From an uncultured Schlesneria sp. (GTDB taxonomy: Bacteria; Planctomycetota; Planctomycetia; Planctomycetales; Planctomycetaceae): a DNA stretch of 64,000 nt. Made by a program: the position numbers and the translations under genes. The notes below the pieces were generated by a model. The model was not told where the DNA came from. It did no database searches and was given only the letters and a program-made list of their open reading frames with translations. Shown here piece after piece: positions 46,532-55,017 of the stretch (positions are counted from its first letter, which is position 1; the number at the start of each line of letters is the position of its first letter). Location of the stretch: assembly GCA_903871875.1 (NCBI GenBank), contig CAIQIR010000017.1, forward strand, positions 1 to 64,000, given 5' to 3'.

Positions 46532-47656
46532 ATGCCGTTACTCCGCACCCCTCTGTTCGATTGGCACCACAGTCACGGAGGTCGGATCGTCGAATTTGGC
46601 GGTTGGGAAATGCCCGTCCAATACACCAGCATCGTCGAAGAACATCACGCCGTGCGCAAGGCCGTCGGTCTGTTCGATATCTCGCACATGGGACGCCTTT
46701 CCTTCTGCGGGCCGGGTGCACTTAGCTTGCTGAGTGAGCTGCTGACGTGCCGCGTCGACAATTTGGTCGACGGACAGATCCGTTACGGCCTGGTCTGTAA
46801 CGAAGCGGGCGGCATCCTGGACGATGTGCTGGTCAATCGCATCGACGCCCTGACCTATGGCCTGGTCGTCAACGCCAGCAATCGACTCAAAATCCTCGGC
46901 TGGATCTCTCAACACGGCGGCATCATTTTGTCCCGGTCGGGACAAACCGAATTGACCATCGAAGACCAGACCGGCGACACGTCGATGATCGCCGTTCAGG
47001 GCCCGCAGGCTGTGACCCTGGTCAATAGCATCACGCACGTCGATCTGAGTTCCCTGCGGTATTACACCGGCCGTACGATCGCCATCGACGGGATCCCCGC
47101 CTTCGTCAGCCGTACCGGTTACACCGGCGAAGACGGTTTTGAAATCATCATTCCGAACGCCTCCGCCAACTCGCTGTGGCAGTCTCTGCTCACAAGCGGC
47201 CAGTCACTGGGTATCAAACCGTGTGGCCTGGGTTGCCGCGACACACTACGACTGGAAGCCGCCATGCCGCTGTACGGGCATGAGCTGTCCGAGAACGTCG
47301 ATCCACTGACGGCCGGCTTAGGCTTCGCGGTCAAGCTCGACAAGCCCGCCTTCCTCGGCCGCGATGCGTTATCCAAAATTCCGCAACAACCGAACCGCCC
47401 GGTCCGCGTCGGCCTGAAACTCGCCTCCCGCCGCATCGCACGGGAACACAGCGAACTGTTCACCGGCGACACCCGTCTGGGCGAAGTCACATCGGGCACT
47501 TTTTCCCCCACGCTGGAACAATCCATCGCCATGGCCTACATCGCCGCCACGCATGCCACTCCCGGCACCGCCATCGAAGTCGACATCCGTGGCAAACGAG
47601 AAGCGGCGGAAGTGGTCTCCCTCCCGTTCTACAAAAAAGGGGACAGGTACATTTAA
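46532..47656 (+). CDS. gcvT: Glycine cleavage system T protein (aminomethyltransferase)
   Basis: A 374-residue tetrahydrofolate-dependent aminomethyltransferase that releases ammonia and 5,10-methylene-THF from the H-protein-bound aminomethyl group. Hallmarks: LFDWHHSHGGRIVEFGGWEM at the N-terminus, GLFDISHMGR, VQGPQAVTLVN, the folate-site FVSRTGYTGEDGFEI and LGCRDTLRLEAAMPLYGHEL. ATG 46532 has AAGGATCAGGAA upstream; a TTG at 46490 is not needed. The normal C-terminal ending (LPFYK) is followed by an extra KGDRYI encoded by a GGGGACAGGTACATTTAA repeat-like segment. No gcvH or gcvP lies nearby in the window. Confidence 0.96.
   Translation: MPLLRTPLFDWHHSHGGRIVEFGGWEMPVQYTSIVEEHHAVRKAVGLFDISHMGRLSFCGPGALSLLSELLTCRVDNLVDGQIRYGLVCNEAGGILDDVLVNRIDALTYGLVVNASNRLKILGWISQHGGIILSRSGQTELTIEDQTGDTSMIAVQGPQAVTLVNSITHVDLSSLRYYTGRTIAIDGIPAFVSRTGYTGEDGFEIIIPNASANSLWQSLLTSGQSLGIKPCGLGCRDTLRLEAAMPLYGHELSENVDPLTAGLGFAVKLDKPAFLGRDALSKIPQQPNRPVRVGLKLASRRIAREHSELFTGDTRLGEVTSGTFSPTLEQSIAMAYIAATHATPGTAIEVDIRGKREAAEVVSLPFYKKGDRYI
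47635..47656 (+). repeat. Repeat-like sequence forming the end of gcvT
   Basis: AAAAAGGGGACAGGTACATT, running into the TAA stop, resembles the AAAGGGGACAGGNACATTT motif that recurs in planctomycete and related genomes near REP-type elements. It supplies the last residues and stop of gcvT. Only one copy was found in this window, so its repeat nature rests on recollection of the motif. Confidence 0.35.
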
Positions 47657-47683
47657 CCTGCCTGCGACCCCGTTTCGAAGACA

Positions 47684-47765
47684 CTTTCACGCCAGGACGC
47701 AATGAAACCAAATGGCAATTGCCCTCCCGTCGTCGTTGCGTCCTGGCATCTTCGCGTTCCCTTCT
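47684..47765. repeat. Dispersed palindromic repeat, copy A
   Basis: GCCAGGACGCAA (47691-47702) and TTGCGTCCTGGC (47736-47747) form a perfect 12-bp inverted repeat; CGCGTTCCCTTCT follows at 47753-47765. Related sequences appear at 48491-48602 and 54699-54755. The element starts 27 bp after gcvT and is part of a unit duplicated with the small gene at 47930. Confidence 0.6.
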
Positions 47766-47929
47766 GACAGCACCAAAACAATGGCCCCGATCCATTTTCG
47801 AACCAAGCCATTTCACTAATTGATGTCGGGCGGCTGTCCAGATTCGTTTTGGATTCTTGGCCGTGATGCGGTTAGAATCACGGCCGGCCGATAGCGAGAG
47901 ACCGGACATCCCCTCAACAAGCGTGCATC

Positions 47930-48406
47930 ATGGGCGACTTCTTTCACGGCTGGCGACGAAAAACGGGGCTGCTGACGCTGGTCCTGGCCTGCATGACCAC
48001 TTCCGCCTGGCTCAGTTGTCTGTTCCATCATGACTTGATCAACCGGTGGATTTTCAACACCTATTCCTGTAACGATGGTGATGTCAGTCTGTTCACCGAC
48101 GGGAATTCGATCTCGCTGATCACTTGTGAAGACATCACACAAACACCGCCGTCAACACCGACCGCCGGTCAATTACCGGACGTCCAGCCCACCACGGACG
48201 ACGAACAACAGGCCTCACAGGACGACACCCAATTGACTGGCACGACCACGTCCAGACTGACAACAACGACAACCACATTCGGCGTCACGCAATCGATGGC
48301 ACTCGTACCGATTGTCGAAACCCCGTTCTGGATCATCGTGGCTCCCTTGATCGCCGTCTCGGCTTGTCTGCTGCTCACCAAATCACAGCCGACCAAAGCT
48401 GTCTAA
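47930..48406 (+). CDS. Small planctomycete-type membrane protein, MGDFFHGWRRK family (copy 1)
   Basis: A 158-residue protein opening MGDFFHGWRRKTGLLTLVLA, a basic start that leads straight into a membrane helix. A polar, Thr/Gln-rich middle (TSRLTTTTTTFG) precedes a C-terminal membrane helix (PFWIIVAPLIAVSACLLL). Short proteins with this W-R-R-K-helix start recur in planctomycete genomes; their role is unknown. The gene and its upstream repeat have a tandem relative at 48488-49299. The N-terminal 25 residues are best conserved, while the middle parts have diverged. Confidence 0.7.
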   Translation: MGDFFHGWRRKTGLLTLVLACMTTSAWLSCLFHHDLINRWIFNTYSCNDGDVSLFTDGNSISLITCEDITQTPPSTPTAGQLPDVQPTTDDEQQASQDDTQLTGTTTSRLTTTTTTFGVTQSMALVPIVETPFWIIVAPLIAVSACLLLTKSQPTKAV

Positions 48407-48490
48407 TAATGGTCATGGTCCAATCGCCGGATCCCCGGACTGGCTTGAAACCCAATTCATCAGCGACGTCAAAGAAATTGCGTCGGAAAG

Positions 48491-48602
48491 GAAGTTCACG
48501 CCAGGCCGCAGAGACGGTAGGACGCAAAGAAGTCAGAAGGCAATCGCACTCCCCCCTCCTTGCGTCTTTGCGCCCCTGCGTCATTGTGTTCCCTGCTTGC
48601 AG
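48491..48602. repeat. Dispersed palindromic repeat, copy B
   Basis: TTCACGCCAGG opens the element as in copy A. GACGCAA (48521-48527) pairs with TTGCGTC (48560-48566), and a GTGTTCCCTGCTTG tail matches the end of copy A. The following ~90 bp (AAAACAAT-GCCCCGATC and TTGATGTCGG blocks) also align with copy A's spacer, which supports a duplication of the whole unit. The remaining bases up to 48852 hold no gene. Confidence 0.6.
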
Positions 48603-48852
48603 CAGCAAAACAATAGCCCCGATCATTTTCGATCCAACCCCATTCGCCGATTGATGTCGGAGGCTGTCCGGATTGGTTTTGGTTTCTTGACCGTGGACTG
48701 GCGAGAGCGTTTCCACGAGAATTGTGACGTCCCGCGGGCCTCATTTTGTGACGTTTAACCCCTGTTTCAACGCGACGCGGAGGTGCGATCCGCACGAGAA
48801 TCGGCACCGACCGCAAACCAGAGACCGAACATCCCCTCGGCGAGTGTGCATC

Positions 48853-49299
48853 ATGGGCGATTTCTTTTACGGCTGGCGACGAAAAGCAGGCATGGCCACG
48901 CTGGTGCTGGCCTGCCTATTCCTGGGCGCGTGGGGTCGAAGTTTCGCCTCGACCAACGATCATTTCACTGTCTGGAAAAACCATTCGGTTTATTCCCACA
49001 ATGGTTCTGTCTGTTGGAATATTCGGTATGACGATCTCTCGACAGCCGACGCGAGCCCAAATCCTGCGATCCCGAAAATCAATTCCCGCTGGGAACTCTG
49101 CGGTGTTGTGGTTTCCGATATTTCGTTCCACCGGATCGGCATGCGGCAGTACTGGGTCACCTATTGGTATTTGATGACCCCACTGACTCTGCTCGCCGGC
49201 TTTCTGCTGCTCAGTCAACCACGGCGAACGAATCGACCTGCTGCCGCGCCGCCGAACGAAAATCGTCTGACAGCTAGCGACGATCCCGCACCGCAGTGA
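48853..49299 (+). CDS. Small planctomycete-type membrane protein, MGDFFYGWRRK family (copy 2)
   Basis: A 148-residue paralogue of the 47930 gene. The first 22 residues (MGDFFYGWRRKAGMATLVLA) are nearly identical, as is the DNA just before the ATG (ACATCCCCTC-GTGTGCATC). A helix follows, then a hydrophilic middle with WNIRYDD and ISRWELCG-like segments, then a second helix (WYLMTPLTLLAGFLLLS) and a Pro/Asn-rich tail. The start is taken as ATG 48853 by homology with copy 1; the frame extends in-frame to 48724. The 3' end overlaps the convergent hypothetical gene by 26 bp. Confidence 0.75.
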   Translation: MGDFFYGWRRKAGMATLVLACLFLGAWGRSFASTNDHFTVWKNHSVYSHNGSVCWNIRYDDLSTADASPNPAIPKINSRWELCGVVVSDISFHRIGMRQYWVTYWYLMTPLTLLAGFLLLSQPRRTNRPAAAPPNENRLTASDDPAPQ

Positions 49300-49972
49300 C
49301 CAGGCAATCAATATTGGCCTGCAGCGCGCGATACAGCACCCGGTTTTCGTGGTCGGTGATCTGCAGAGTCCCTCCCACCAACGACAGTCGACGTTGCCAT
49401 TCATCCAGTTGGTTGGAATACGCAATCCGGTCTTGTCTGATCGCTTGATAAACTCGTCGACGCATTCGCATCTCCGGCCCCGTCCAACAGGCCCCGCAGA
49501 TTTCCGGAAACAAAGCCGACACCGCCGTATCGAACGCACGCGGCGTCAGAACAGCATGCGGCAAGCCATCTTCGGCGACCCTGAGACAACAGCCCAGCAG
49601 AAATTGTCGATAGGCCGATAACGTTCCCACATAGATATTTCGCATCGGCACATCGACGGGACATTTCCACGGCGAACAGTGGCACGGTTCCATCGGAGCC
49701 GCAGTGCTCGGCTCCGCGACCGTTGGCGACACGACCTCCGGCGCGAGACAGGCCTCGCCGTCGATTAATCGTGATCGTTCGATCTGCGCCCGCTGGAATT
49801 GCTGAGACACAATCCGCCAGCGACGAAGCAATCGGCACAGTTCGCTCGACAGCTGGGGATCGTGCGACACCGTATCTCGGACAGTTTCGTCCCACGGAAG
49901 ATCATGAAGCGACAAAAATTCGGGAGCCACATTCGCCGACGAACGCGGCAGCGGCTGGTGGTTTCCACTCAT
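49274..49972 (-). CDS. Hypothetical protein, cysteine-containing, no known family
   Basis: A 232-residue protein from ATG 49972; the open frame continues to 50131 but that part is Arg/Ser-rich and unlike the rest. The sequence reads as real protein with helical segments such as ELCRLLRRWRIVSQQFQRAQ. A small cysteine cluster (CHCSPWKCPVDVP) around residue 115 and a further ICGACW could bind metal. No signal peptide or membrane helix. Function unknown. It is convergent with the MGDFF copy 2 gene and divergent from the small coiled-coil gene at 50360. Confidence 0.6.
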   Translation of the reverse strand: MSGNHQPLPRSSANVAPEFLSLHDLPWDETVRDTVSHDPQLSSELCRLLRRWRIVSQQFQRAQIERSRLIDGEACLAPEVVSPTVAEPSTAAPMEPCHCSPWKCPVDVPMRNIYVGTLSAYRQFLLGCCLRVAEDGLPHAVLTPRAFDTAVSALFPEICGACWTGPEMRMRRRVYQAIRQDRIAYSNQLDEWQRRLSLVGGTLQITDHENRVLYRALQANIDCLVTAVRDRR

Positions 49973-50359
49973 CAGGAATCCGTTCGAAAAAAGTGCGGCG
50001 GGGCGCCCCTGTTCCGGGTTTTGTTCGCTCCGTCTACGGGAACCGAACGCCACCAGCAGCGCTGGATGGCCCACTTCCGGCGGCCTGCTCAACCGTCGGA
50101 AGGAATGTGATGCCCCTCGAAGACGTGACAAAGTCGCCCGAACAATTCTACGACGTCACTCCAGGCGCAATCGGCCGAAACGGATTATTTCCCGAGAATT
50201 TGGGAAATCACAGATCCACTTTTATCTTCGAATAGATCCGCCCGATCGCAATTTCCGCACTAACAAGCGGATGCCAATGATGGTCTAATGAATCAGCCTC
50301 ACTCGTGTGCGTTTGAAGGCAATGCAACGAACGAACACCAGCAAGCAGGAGCGGCAGTC
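49973..50359. other. Divergent intergenic region, no gene recognised
   Basis: About 390 bp between two divergent small genes. Open frames here look like shadows. No hairpin, repeat or clear promoter was identified by eye. Confidence 0.45.
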
Positions 50360-50539
50360 ATGGCGAGTGAGAGAACCGATAACCACACGTTAAGACCCAC
50401 GATCGAACCGATTGTCAAAGAATTGATTCGTCCGTTGGAAAATCGGATCGTCCCGATCGAGCAATCGATCGAGAAACTGCAGAGCGATCTGGAACGGTTG
50501 ACCTATCTGATGGACGACATGGTCCGCGACAAGCGCTAA
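50360..50539 (+). CDS. Small coiled-coil protein
   Basis: A 59-residue soluble protein. ATG 50360 is preferred because AGGAG lies 10 bases upstream; an ATG at 50288 would add 24 residues without a ribosome-binding site. Residues ~15-55 form a heptad-like helix (ENRIVPIEQSIEKLQSDLER). It may be a short oligomerising or partner-binding protein of unknown role. It is a single-gene unit closed by the strong terminator at 50569. Confidence 0.65.
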   Translation: MASERTDNHTLRPTIEPIVKELIRPLENRIVPIEQSIEKLQSDLERLTYLMDDMVRDKR

Positions 50540-50568
50540 CGCGTCGCGAACGAATTGGCCGCAATCAA

Positions 50569-50617
50569 CAGAGGCTCGAGACGGGATCACATCCCGTCTC
50601 GAGCCTCTGTCTTTTTC
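50569..50617 (+). terminator. Rho-independent terminator of the small coiled-coil gene
   Basis: A perfect 19-bp stem (50569-50587 with 50591-50609, core GGCTCGAGACGGGAT) with a 3-nt loop is followed by TCTTTTT. It begins 30 bp after the stop codon. Confidence 0.92.
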
Positions 50618-50783
50618 GTGGTGTCGTACCTGCGATCATTGGGCAAGAAGGATCACGAACGAACATCGCCCGGTCTCCGCACCCCTTGGGGGACGACGCG
50701 AACAGTCTTCCGACGCGAACTCGTCAGCGACAAGCGGCCGCCAAGATCGCCCGGAGACGTCGCGATCACGGTTTGACCACAGG

Positions 50784-52433
50784 TCATTCCGATTTGGGCC
50801 ATTTCCGATTGGCCAACCAAAGGTGTAACACGGCATAAAGACTGACCATGACGATCGACTCGATCAGTAGAAACCACAGAAACCAGTCAGCGGCCCAGGC
50901 GAAAAAGGCCAGCCCGGACAACGCAAACGAGGGTATTATTGCACCGAAAATGGCCAGCCCCTGGTTGGCCCCTTTGGCCTCCTCAATCGGTCGAGAGAGA
51001 GGAATGCAGGCTCCGCCGATATGCGGGATGAATGCAAACACCGGCAGCGCAATCAGGCTGGGAAGTAACAGTGGCAGATGCGATAGACTGCGCTGCATGA
51101 TCGAGAAAACCGCCGCCAACACTGCGATGACAGGAAATGTCAGGAAGCAAAGCGTCGCCCAGCGAGCTCCGTCGCACAATGGTTTCGGGCCCTTCAGCGG
51201 CGCAGTTCGAAACACCTCAGATGCTGGCCATTGCTGAGAATACTGCAACGACGACACTCCCATCATCGGGACCAGCCCCAACATACTTCCGCTGAGCGCC
51301 AAACCATATCCGTCCATAAAACCATCATCCCGGCCATGCGCCTGAAGCAGCATCGCGATCGGCATAATCATCATCGGAGCGATTGCCGGATAAATTCGCA
51401 GTTTGACATCGCGGTCACGCACCAGATAGGCGGCTGTCAACAGAAACGACGCGCGGGCCACCGGGTCAGGCAAGCACCAGCGTAACGGCGGAGCATTAAT
51501 TGCCCTGTCGATCCACCTGCGGCGGGACGACTTTCGCGGTCGCATGGCCACCGCTTCGCCCAGCCGCTGCATCCCAGTCCCATACTCGGACGCCAATCGG
51601 ACAAACGCGATCCACAACACGACGACGGTCGCGCTGATTGCCAGTACCGACAGCCACAACGACCTGCCATCGAGCTGGCCCGAAATCACATTGTCCAAAC
51701 TCGCAAACCAAGCGGGCGGAAAGAGCACCACACACCAGGATTGTGCGTCGATGGCAATCATTGTGTGATCGCGCATCAGCAACTGAGGAAGAATCTGTGA
51801 GGCTAACACGGCACCGATCGAAAGCATGACCTGCGCCGTGGTAATCAATCCCTCCAGTCGCTCGCGCCCGCACCAGCGCAGGCACAGCTGATAGGCCGTC
51901 ACCACGCAGCCGGCGCAGAACGCCGCTTCCAGGCCAATCGAAAAAATGTGAGCCAGAACGAACCGCCATCCTCCGCCAGCGGCCATGAAGCCGGCGACAA
52001 AGCCCGCCAGATTGAACGCGCCGGCCATCCAGAGCGACACCTCGAACAGCACCCGGATCTTCGCCCGCAATAAGATCCCCGGACTGATGGGACGATGCAG
52101 TAGAATATCCGCTTCTTCTTTATTGAACAGAACCTCACCCATCGACGAGGCCAGAAACATCCCCAGAAACGCAAACGTCGTGGCGTGCAGATAAACCGCC
52201 AGGGTGAAGATCGGCAAGCGGACAAATGCGAAGGCCACGCAACCAAACAGAACGTACATCGTCAAACTGATTGCCAGCTTTTGTCCAATCGAACCCGGCA
52301 CTTTCTTGAGCTGCAGCCCACGCGACGAATGCCCGCGCAGAAACAGCATCAGAAACAGCCGGCGCAACGTCTGTTGCGGCGACTTGATGGACCCACCCGG
52401 CGGCGAAGACGACGTCTGGAAAAAGAAATTCAT
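50784..52433 (-). CDS. ABC exporter permease subunit
   Basis: A 549-residue membrane protein with roughly 11-12 hydrophobic segments after a soluble N-terminus. FNKEEADILLHRPISPGILLRAKI resembles the EExRTLD-like turn seen in ABC-2 permeases. The ATG overlaps the stop of the preceding ATPase gene by 4 bp (ATGA), so the two are translationally coupled and should form one transporter. Its length, about twice that of a simple ABC-2 permease, suggests it can form the pore by itself or as a homodimer. The substrate is unknown. Confidence 0.85.
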   Translation of the reverse strand: MNFFFQTSSSPPGGSIKSPQQTLRRLFLMLFLRGHSSRGLQLKKVPGSIGQKLAISLTMYVLFGCVAFAFVRLPIFTLAVYLHATTFAFLGMFLASSMGEVLFNKEEADILLHRPISPGILLRAKIRVLFEVSLWMAGAFNLAGFVAGFMAAGGGWRFVLAHIFSIGLEAAFCAGCVVTAYQLCLRWCGRERLEGLITTAQVMLSIGAVLASQILPQLLMRDHTMIAIDAQSWCVVLFPPAWFASLDNVISGQLDGRSLWLSVLAISATVVVLWIAFVRLASEYGTGMQRLGEAVAMRPRKSSRRRWIDRAINAPPLRWCLPDPVARASFLLTAAYLVRDRDVKLRIYPAIAPMMIMPIAMLLQAHGRDDGFMDGYGLALSGSMLGLVPMMGVSSLQYSQQWPASEVFRTAPLKGPKPLCDGARWATLCFLTFPVIAVLAAVFSIMQRSLSHLPLLLPSLIALPVFAFIPHIGGACIPLSRPIEEAKGANQGLAIFGAIIPSFALSGLAFFAWAADWFLWFLLIESIVMVSLYAVLHLWLANRKWPKSE

Positions 52434-53200
52434 GGTCGAAAGGTTCTCGCGAAATCCTCGGCGCGGCGTTCGATTCCCCCACCCCCGGTCAACTGCGTGA
52501 ACAGCCCCTCCAGCGTGCCGGCGTTGTGCGCTGCCACCAGTTCATCCGGCTTGCCATCGAGCAGCAGCTTCCCTTTGTCGATGATCAGCACGCGATGACA
52601 CACACGCTCGACAACGTCCAGAATGTGCGAACTATAGACGATGGTCTTGCCCTCGCGTGCCAGCGTTTGAATCAACGTTTTGAAGCCGACAGCAGCGTTC
52701 GCGTCGAGACCGTCCAGCGGCTCATCAAAAAAGACCACCGGCGGATTGTGTAAGAGTGCGGCGGTGATGACCACTTTCCGCCGCATCCCTTTCGAATAGG
52801 CGCCCAGCAGTTTTTCCGTCAGCGTTTCAAAACTCAAATCGAAAAACGCGATGAACTGGCGAATGCGGTCGCGCGCGGCTTGTTGCGGAATGCCATACAG
52901 CGAGGCGACCATCTCTAGATATTCCAGACCCGTCAGCGATTCAAAGACCGCCCCCGATTCGGGGACGAAGCCGACATGCCGTTTGACTTCGATCGGATCG
53001 GTTTTCAGATCGAATCCGCAGATACTGGCCGTACCACTCGTCGGCTCTAACATGCCCGTCAACATTTTCAGCGTCGTCGTCTTGCCCGCCCCATTCGGCC
53101 CCAGAAAGCCCACGATTTGACCGGCGGGAATCTCGAAGCTCAGCGCGTCAACCGCCTGCTGCGCACCAAAGGATTTCGAAAGGCGATCCAGACGAACCAC
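52430..53200 (-). CDS. ABC transporter ATP-binding protein
   Basis: A 256-residue ATPase. Walker A is LGPNGAGKTTT, the signature is LGAYSKGMRRK (degenerate from LSGGQ), and Walker B is PPVVFFDEPLDGLD with a following SSHILDVVERVCHR switch. GTG 53200 is chosen as start because AAGGAAATGTT lies just upstream and the family begins here (VVRLDRLSKSFG); the frame is open to an ATG at 53347 but that part is not protein-like. It is coupled to the permease gene at 52433 and drives export, probably of a lipid, peptide or drug-like compound. Confidence 0.92.
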   Translation of the reverse strand: MVRLDRLSKSFGAQQAVDALSFEIPAGQIVGFLGPNGAGKTTTLKMLTGMLEPTSGTASICGFDLKTDPIEVKRHVGFVPESGAVFESLTGLEYLEMVASLYGIPQQAARDRIRQFIAFFDLSFETLTEKLLGAYSKGMRRKVVITAALLHNPPVVFFDEPLDGLDANAAVGFKTLIQTLAREGKTIVYSSHILDVVERVCHRVLIIDKGKLLLDGKPDELVAAHNAGTLEGLFTQLTGGGGIERRAEDFARTFRP

Positions 53201-53398
53201 AACATTTCCTTTTTCCGGCGGCCAGAACTCTCCAGTGGACTCCCCGTCGGTAACACTCCCAGGCCAATACCTTACCCGACAATCGCCACGCTCTTGCGAG
53301 CCACGTTCGCTCACCACTACGATGTCAGAATGTCTTTCTTCCGTCAATCACGGCCCCTGTCTGCCTTGATTCGCAAACCTCATTGCTGAGGCAGGATC

Positions 53399-54205
53399 AT
53401 GCCTGACTTTCCGATCGTGCTGTCTCTCGTCGTGGTTGGCCTGTTCGCGGCAGCCGAAGACAATGACGAGGCCAAGGCCATTGAGGAGCTTGAACTGCTG
53501 GGCGGCAAGATCACGCGAGACGCATCCGTGCCCGGTCACCCCCTCATCAGCATCGATTTGACGGGGAACAAAAAATTCAGCGACGGTTACGCAAACCTGC
53601 TCAGTTCTTTCACCGGCCTGACTTCGCTGAACCTCGTGGGGACCAAGCTAACGGATGCCGGCCTGAACGAGCTTGCTCACCTCAAAGATCTGACCACACT
53701 CGTGCTGAACGATGTGCCTGTCACTGACGAGGGACTCACCGAACTGGCTCACTTCCCGCAACTAACGACACTGCACCTCAGTGGCACCCGGATCACAAAT
53801 GAGGGCCTGAAGGAAGTCGCGAAACGGACCACCCTCACAACACTCAGCCTGAGTGAAACTCGGATCACCGATGTCGGCCTGAAAGAGATCGGCAAACTGA
53901 GAAACCTGACGGCACTACATCTGGACATCACGGCGATCCGGGATATCGGCGTGAAACAACTGATCGGACTCAAACAATTGACGCTGCTGGGACTCGACCA
54001 GACCGAGATCTCAGATCAGAGTCTCAAAACGATCGGCGAATTCCCAAATCTCACGACGCTGTTCCTGGGCGACACCCACATCACTGATGCCGGCCTGAGC
54101 GAACTGACCAGACTCCCCCATCTGACCACACTGAATGTCTCGAAGACACAAATCACCGATGACGGCCTGAAGAGCATCGGCGAACTGAAAAACTGGAGTC
54201 GTTGA
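53399..54205 (+). CDS. Leucine-rich-repeat protein, first part (frameshifted gene)
   Basis: The 268-codon frame begins with a signal-like segment (MPDFPIVLSLVVVGLFAAAE) and ATG 53399, with AGG upstream. It then encodes about nine LRRs of 24 residues with the pattern LTTLxLSxTxITDxGLKEL (RNase-inhibitor/F-box type), for example LTTLHLSGTRITNEGLKEVA. It ends prematurely in ELKNWSR. One base added within AAAAAC at 54188-54193 would restore NLESLN and continue into the next frame at 54202. The mature gene would encode ~348 residues of protein-binding repeats, probably periplasmic. It may be a pseudogene or carry a sequencing error. Confidence 0.85.
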   Translation: MPDFPIVLSLVVVGLFAAAEDNDEAKAIEELELLGGKITRDASVPGHPLISIDLTGNKKFSDGYANLLSSFTGLTSLNLVGTKLTDAGLNELAHLKDLTTLVLNDVPVTDEGLTELAHFPQLTTLHLSGTRITNEGLKEVAKRTTLTTLSLSETRITDVGLKEIGKLRNLTALHLDITAIRDIGVKQLIGLKQLTLLGLDQTEISDQSLKTIGEFPNLTTLFLGDTHITDAGLSELTRLPHLTTLNVSKTQITDDGLKSIGELKNWSR

Positions 54206-54444
54206 ACATCTCGAAAACCCGCATTACGGATGCCGGCTTGAAACAGCTAGTTGGACTCGACCAACTCACGAAACTCGACCTCCGAGCCACGGCGATTACC
54301 GACACAGGGTTGAAGTCGATCAACGAACTGAAGCACCTGACCACGCTCAATCTGACCAAGACCAAGGTGACTGACGTCGGCGTGAAGGACCTCAAAGACG
54401 CACTACCCAACCTGACCATCAACCGAGGCATGGTCGACTTCTGA
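54202..54444 (+). pseudogene. Leucine-rich-repeat protein, second part after frameshift
   Basis: The frame continues the same repeat series without a start of its own (the frame opens at TTG 54202). It carries three more repeats: ISKTRITDAGLKQLVGLDQ, LRATAITDTGLKSI and LTKTKVTDVGVKDL. It ends with a capping segment (LPNLTINRGMVDF). The repeat register joins perfectly to the upstream part if one base is inserted near 54190. Confidence 0.85.
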
Positions 54445-54698
54445 TCTTCAACGGGGCAAAAGCGTACAGCCAATGCCTCGCCGCAAAACAAGAGATCGAA
54501 ATGAGACCGGGTCCAATCTCATTCCGTGCCCCTCCTTTTTGAGACACATTCCTCCTCAGGCCCAACGGGCCGGTCAGCCCACCAGCCAGGGTCGGAGACG
54601 TCTTCGTCGCAGGCCCTGGAACCAATCCCCCAACATGGTCAAAGGTCTGAAGGACCGGTCAGCCTCAGAAGCCCCGGCCAAACAATTGGACAACCACC

Positions 54699-54755
54699 TG
54701 GCGCCTCCCTGCGTCCTAGAGCCTCTGCCTCCTTGGCGTTCCCTTCTTTCCGAAT
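54699..54755. repeat. Dispersed palindromic repeat, partial copy C
   Basis: CTCCCTGCGTCCTAGAGCC followed by TTGGCGTTCCCTTCT matches the right arms and tails of copies A and B (TTGCGTCCTGGC ... CGCGTTCCCTTCT). The left arm is missing. It lies about 255 bp after the LRR gene. Confidence 0.45.
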
Positions 54756-54821
54756 GAGATCGCGTTAAACCCGCCTTCCTTCCCGCTTTAACTCCACGAC
54801 ATTTCCATTTTTTGACCAATC

Positions 54822-54837
54822 TTCCAAACGTTTGGAA
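54822..54837. promoter_or_regulatory. 16-bp perfect palindrome (operator candidate)
   Basis: TTCCAAACGTTTGGAA is perfectly self-complementary and has the AAnCGnTT core seen in LacI-family operators. It lies immediately upstream of a terminator-like hairpin and about 180 bp before the hypothetical gene at 55018. The rest of 54445-55017 holds no gene apart from the repeat copy C. Confidence 0.4.
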
Positions 54838-54840
54838 ACA

Positions 54841-54875
54841 AGACGCGTTTTGATCTTGGCCCGCGTCTCTTTTTT
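54841..54875 (+). terminator. Rho-independent terminator candidate
   Basis: AGACGCG (54841-54847) pairs with CGCGTCT (54862-54868) around a 14-nt loop, followed by CTTTTTT. It could end the LRR transcript, although it lies ~400 bp downstream. Confidence 0.6.
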
Positions 54876-55017
54876 CGTATCTTAGCTACTGACAACACGT
54901 CGCCGTTCAGTCGCCACCGAAGATGGCCAGGAAATGGGGCGTCCGTGTCAGAAACAGGGCTTTTCTCGCGACCAGCCGTGTGGCGGGTTGTGCGAGGGAT
55001 TAAGAACGGAGCGAACG

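Noticed and set aside
53600-54440. Tandem DNA repeat or array
   Set aside because: The periodicity of about 72 bp is due to 24-residue leucine-rich repeats in one coding frame.
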